Source of the DNA: Planctomycetota bacterium
GTDB lineage: Bacteria; Planctomycetota; UBA1135; GCA-002686595
Assembly (NCBI GenBank): GCA_027623615.1
Contig: JAQBVH010000180.1
Location: forward strand, 1 to 6,770
Reading direction: 5' to 3'
DNA length: 6,770 nucleotides
The notes beneath the pieces are model-generated. The model saw only the letters and a program-made list of their open reading frames with translations, did not search any database and was not told the DNA's origin. Shown piece after piece: positions 6,612 through 6,770 of this stretch. Numbering within the stretch: the stretch's first letter is position 1; every line of letters begins with the position of its first letter. A program made the position numbers and the translations under genes.

Positions 6612-6770
6612 ATGAAGACATCCGCTCCCCCCTCCTGTTGGTCCGATCGGCGGCCAGCGCGTCCACCAGGCGGCGTCGCGCGCGGCCTACGACACGACCC
6701 GGCCCGGTCAGCTCGGGCACGTCGTGCCGGGCGTGTTGGCGCGCTACGACCTGCCGGATCTCGAACGGGC
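6612..6770 (+). CDS. Probable 5' end of a divergent gene, partial, with start or frame unresolved
   Basis: From about 6640 to the window edge the plus-strand frame beginning at 6616 is open and shows coding-like composition: over 43 codons the G+C count is 36, 23 and 39 at positions one, two and three. It has only five Arg and reads like an ordinary protein (for example RVHQAASRAAYDTT and LARYDLPDLER). No ATG, GTG or TTG precedes it in frame before GTG at 6724; a TGA lies at 6613-6615. An ATG at 6612 is one frame away, and removing one C from the run at 6627-6632 would join it to give MKTSAPPPVGPIGGQRVHQ and onward. Either the C-run carries an indel (assembly error or real mutation), or the start is a downstream GTG/TTG (6724, 6733, 6736). 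The family is not recognised. Confidence 0.4.
   Translation, partial: MKTSAPPSCWSDRRPARPPGGVARGLRHDPARSARARRAGRVGALRPAGSRTG
6619..6636 (-). promoter_or_regulatory. Shine-Dalgarno-like AGGAGG with an in-frame upstream ATG (alternative start)
   Basis: On the minus strand AGGAGG (6636-6631) sits 9 nt before an ATG at 6621, which is in frame with the TPR gene and would add 45 residues ahead of the signal peptide. By contrast the preferred ATG at 6486 has only a weak GGGACGA-like element upstream. Against using it: the added residues look non-coding, the signal peptide would become internal, and the same bases read on the plus strand are the Pro codons of the probable divergent gene, which would make the motif a coincidence. 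Confidence 0.25.

Noticed and set aside
6089..6613. A 174-codon minus-strand frame beginning with ATG at 6613
   Set aside because: Most of it overlaps the TPR gene out of frame and is Arg/Pro-rich; its ATG is 17 nt from the AGGAGG, too far for normal use.
6487..6720. N-terminal extension of the TPR protein to ATG 6720
   Set aside because: The 78 added residues are Arg/Ser/Pro-rich, precede an obvious signal peptide, and for much of their length lie antisense to a frame with better coding composition.
6706..6770. Slight resemblance of the plus-strand partial protein (LGHVV...DLPDLERA) to the 'TLGHI...LPNLE' region of phosphopentomutase-type enzymes
   Set aside because: The similarity is a few residues, and the expected N-terminal metal-binding Asp-Ser motif is not present upstream; too little sequence to assign a family.

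Overview
This is GC-rich bacterial DNA (roughly two thirds or more G+C, very strong G/C bias at third codon positions), almost filled by one very large minus-strand gene. The gene encodes a 2141-residue protein with an N-terminal Sec-type signal peptide followed by a long alpha-helical solenoid built partly from tetratricopeptide (TPR) repeats. Giant exported TPR proteins of this sort, ending the signal peptide in a '..FAQ' style and having no recognisable catalytic domain, are familiar from high-GC Planctomycetota and some other environmental bacteria. That placement is inference from style and composition only; no marker gene is present.

Layout. Bases 1-60 lie downstream of the big gene. 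They hold three direct copies of a 14-bp unit at the window edge and, overlapping them, a hairpin that is perfectly paired (with one G-U) only in RNA made from the big gene's own strand, so it is a good candidate for its transcript 3' end. Bases 61-6486 are the TPR gene, read right to left. Bases 6487-6611 look non-coding (about 62% G+C around 6541-6620) and probably carry the promoter and 5' leader. Bases 6612-6770 probably begin a second, divergently transcribed plus-strand gene cut off by the window. Its codon-position composition is convincing from about base 6640, but its natural ATG (6612) is out of frame by one base across a run of six C.

How the parts fit. The likely arrangement is two divergent genes sharing a roughly 125-bp intergenic region, with the TPR gene as a single-gene transcript or the last gene of its unit, closed by the hairpin. 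The TPR protein is predicted to act outside the cytoplasm as a protein-binding scaffold. Its partner and pathway cannot be read from this window. No RNA genes, mobile elements or CRISPR arrays were seen. The very long open frames overlapping the gene on both strands are by-products of its codon bias. I see no evidence for a multi-gene novel system here; the points of real interest are the architecture of the giant protein, the 3' repeat/hairpin, and the unresolved starts of both genes.
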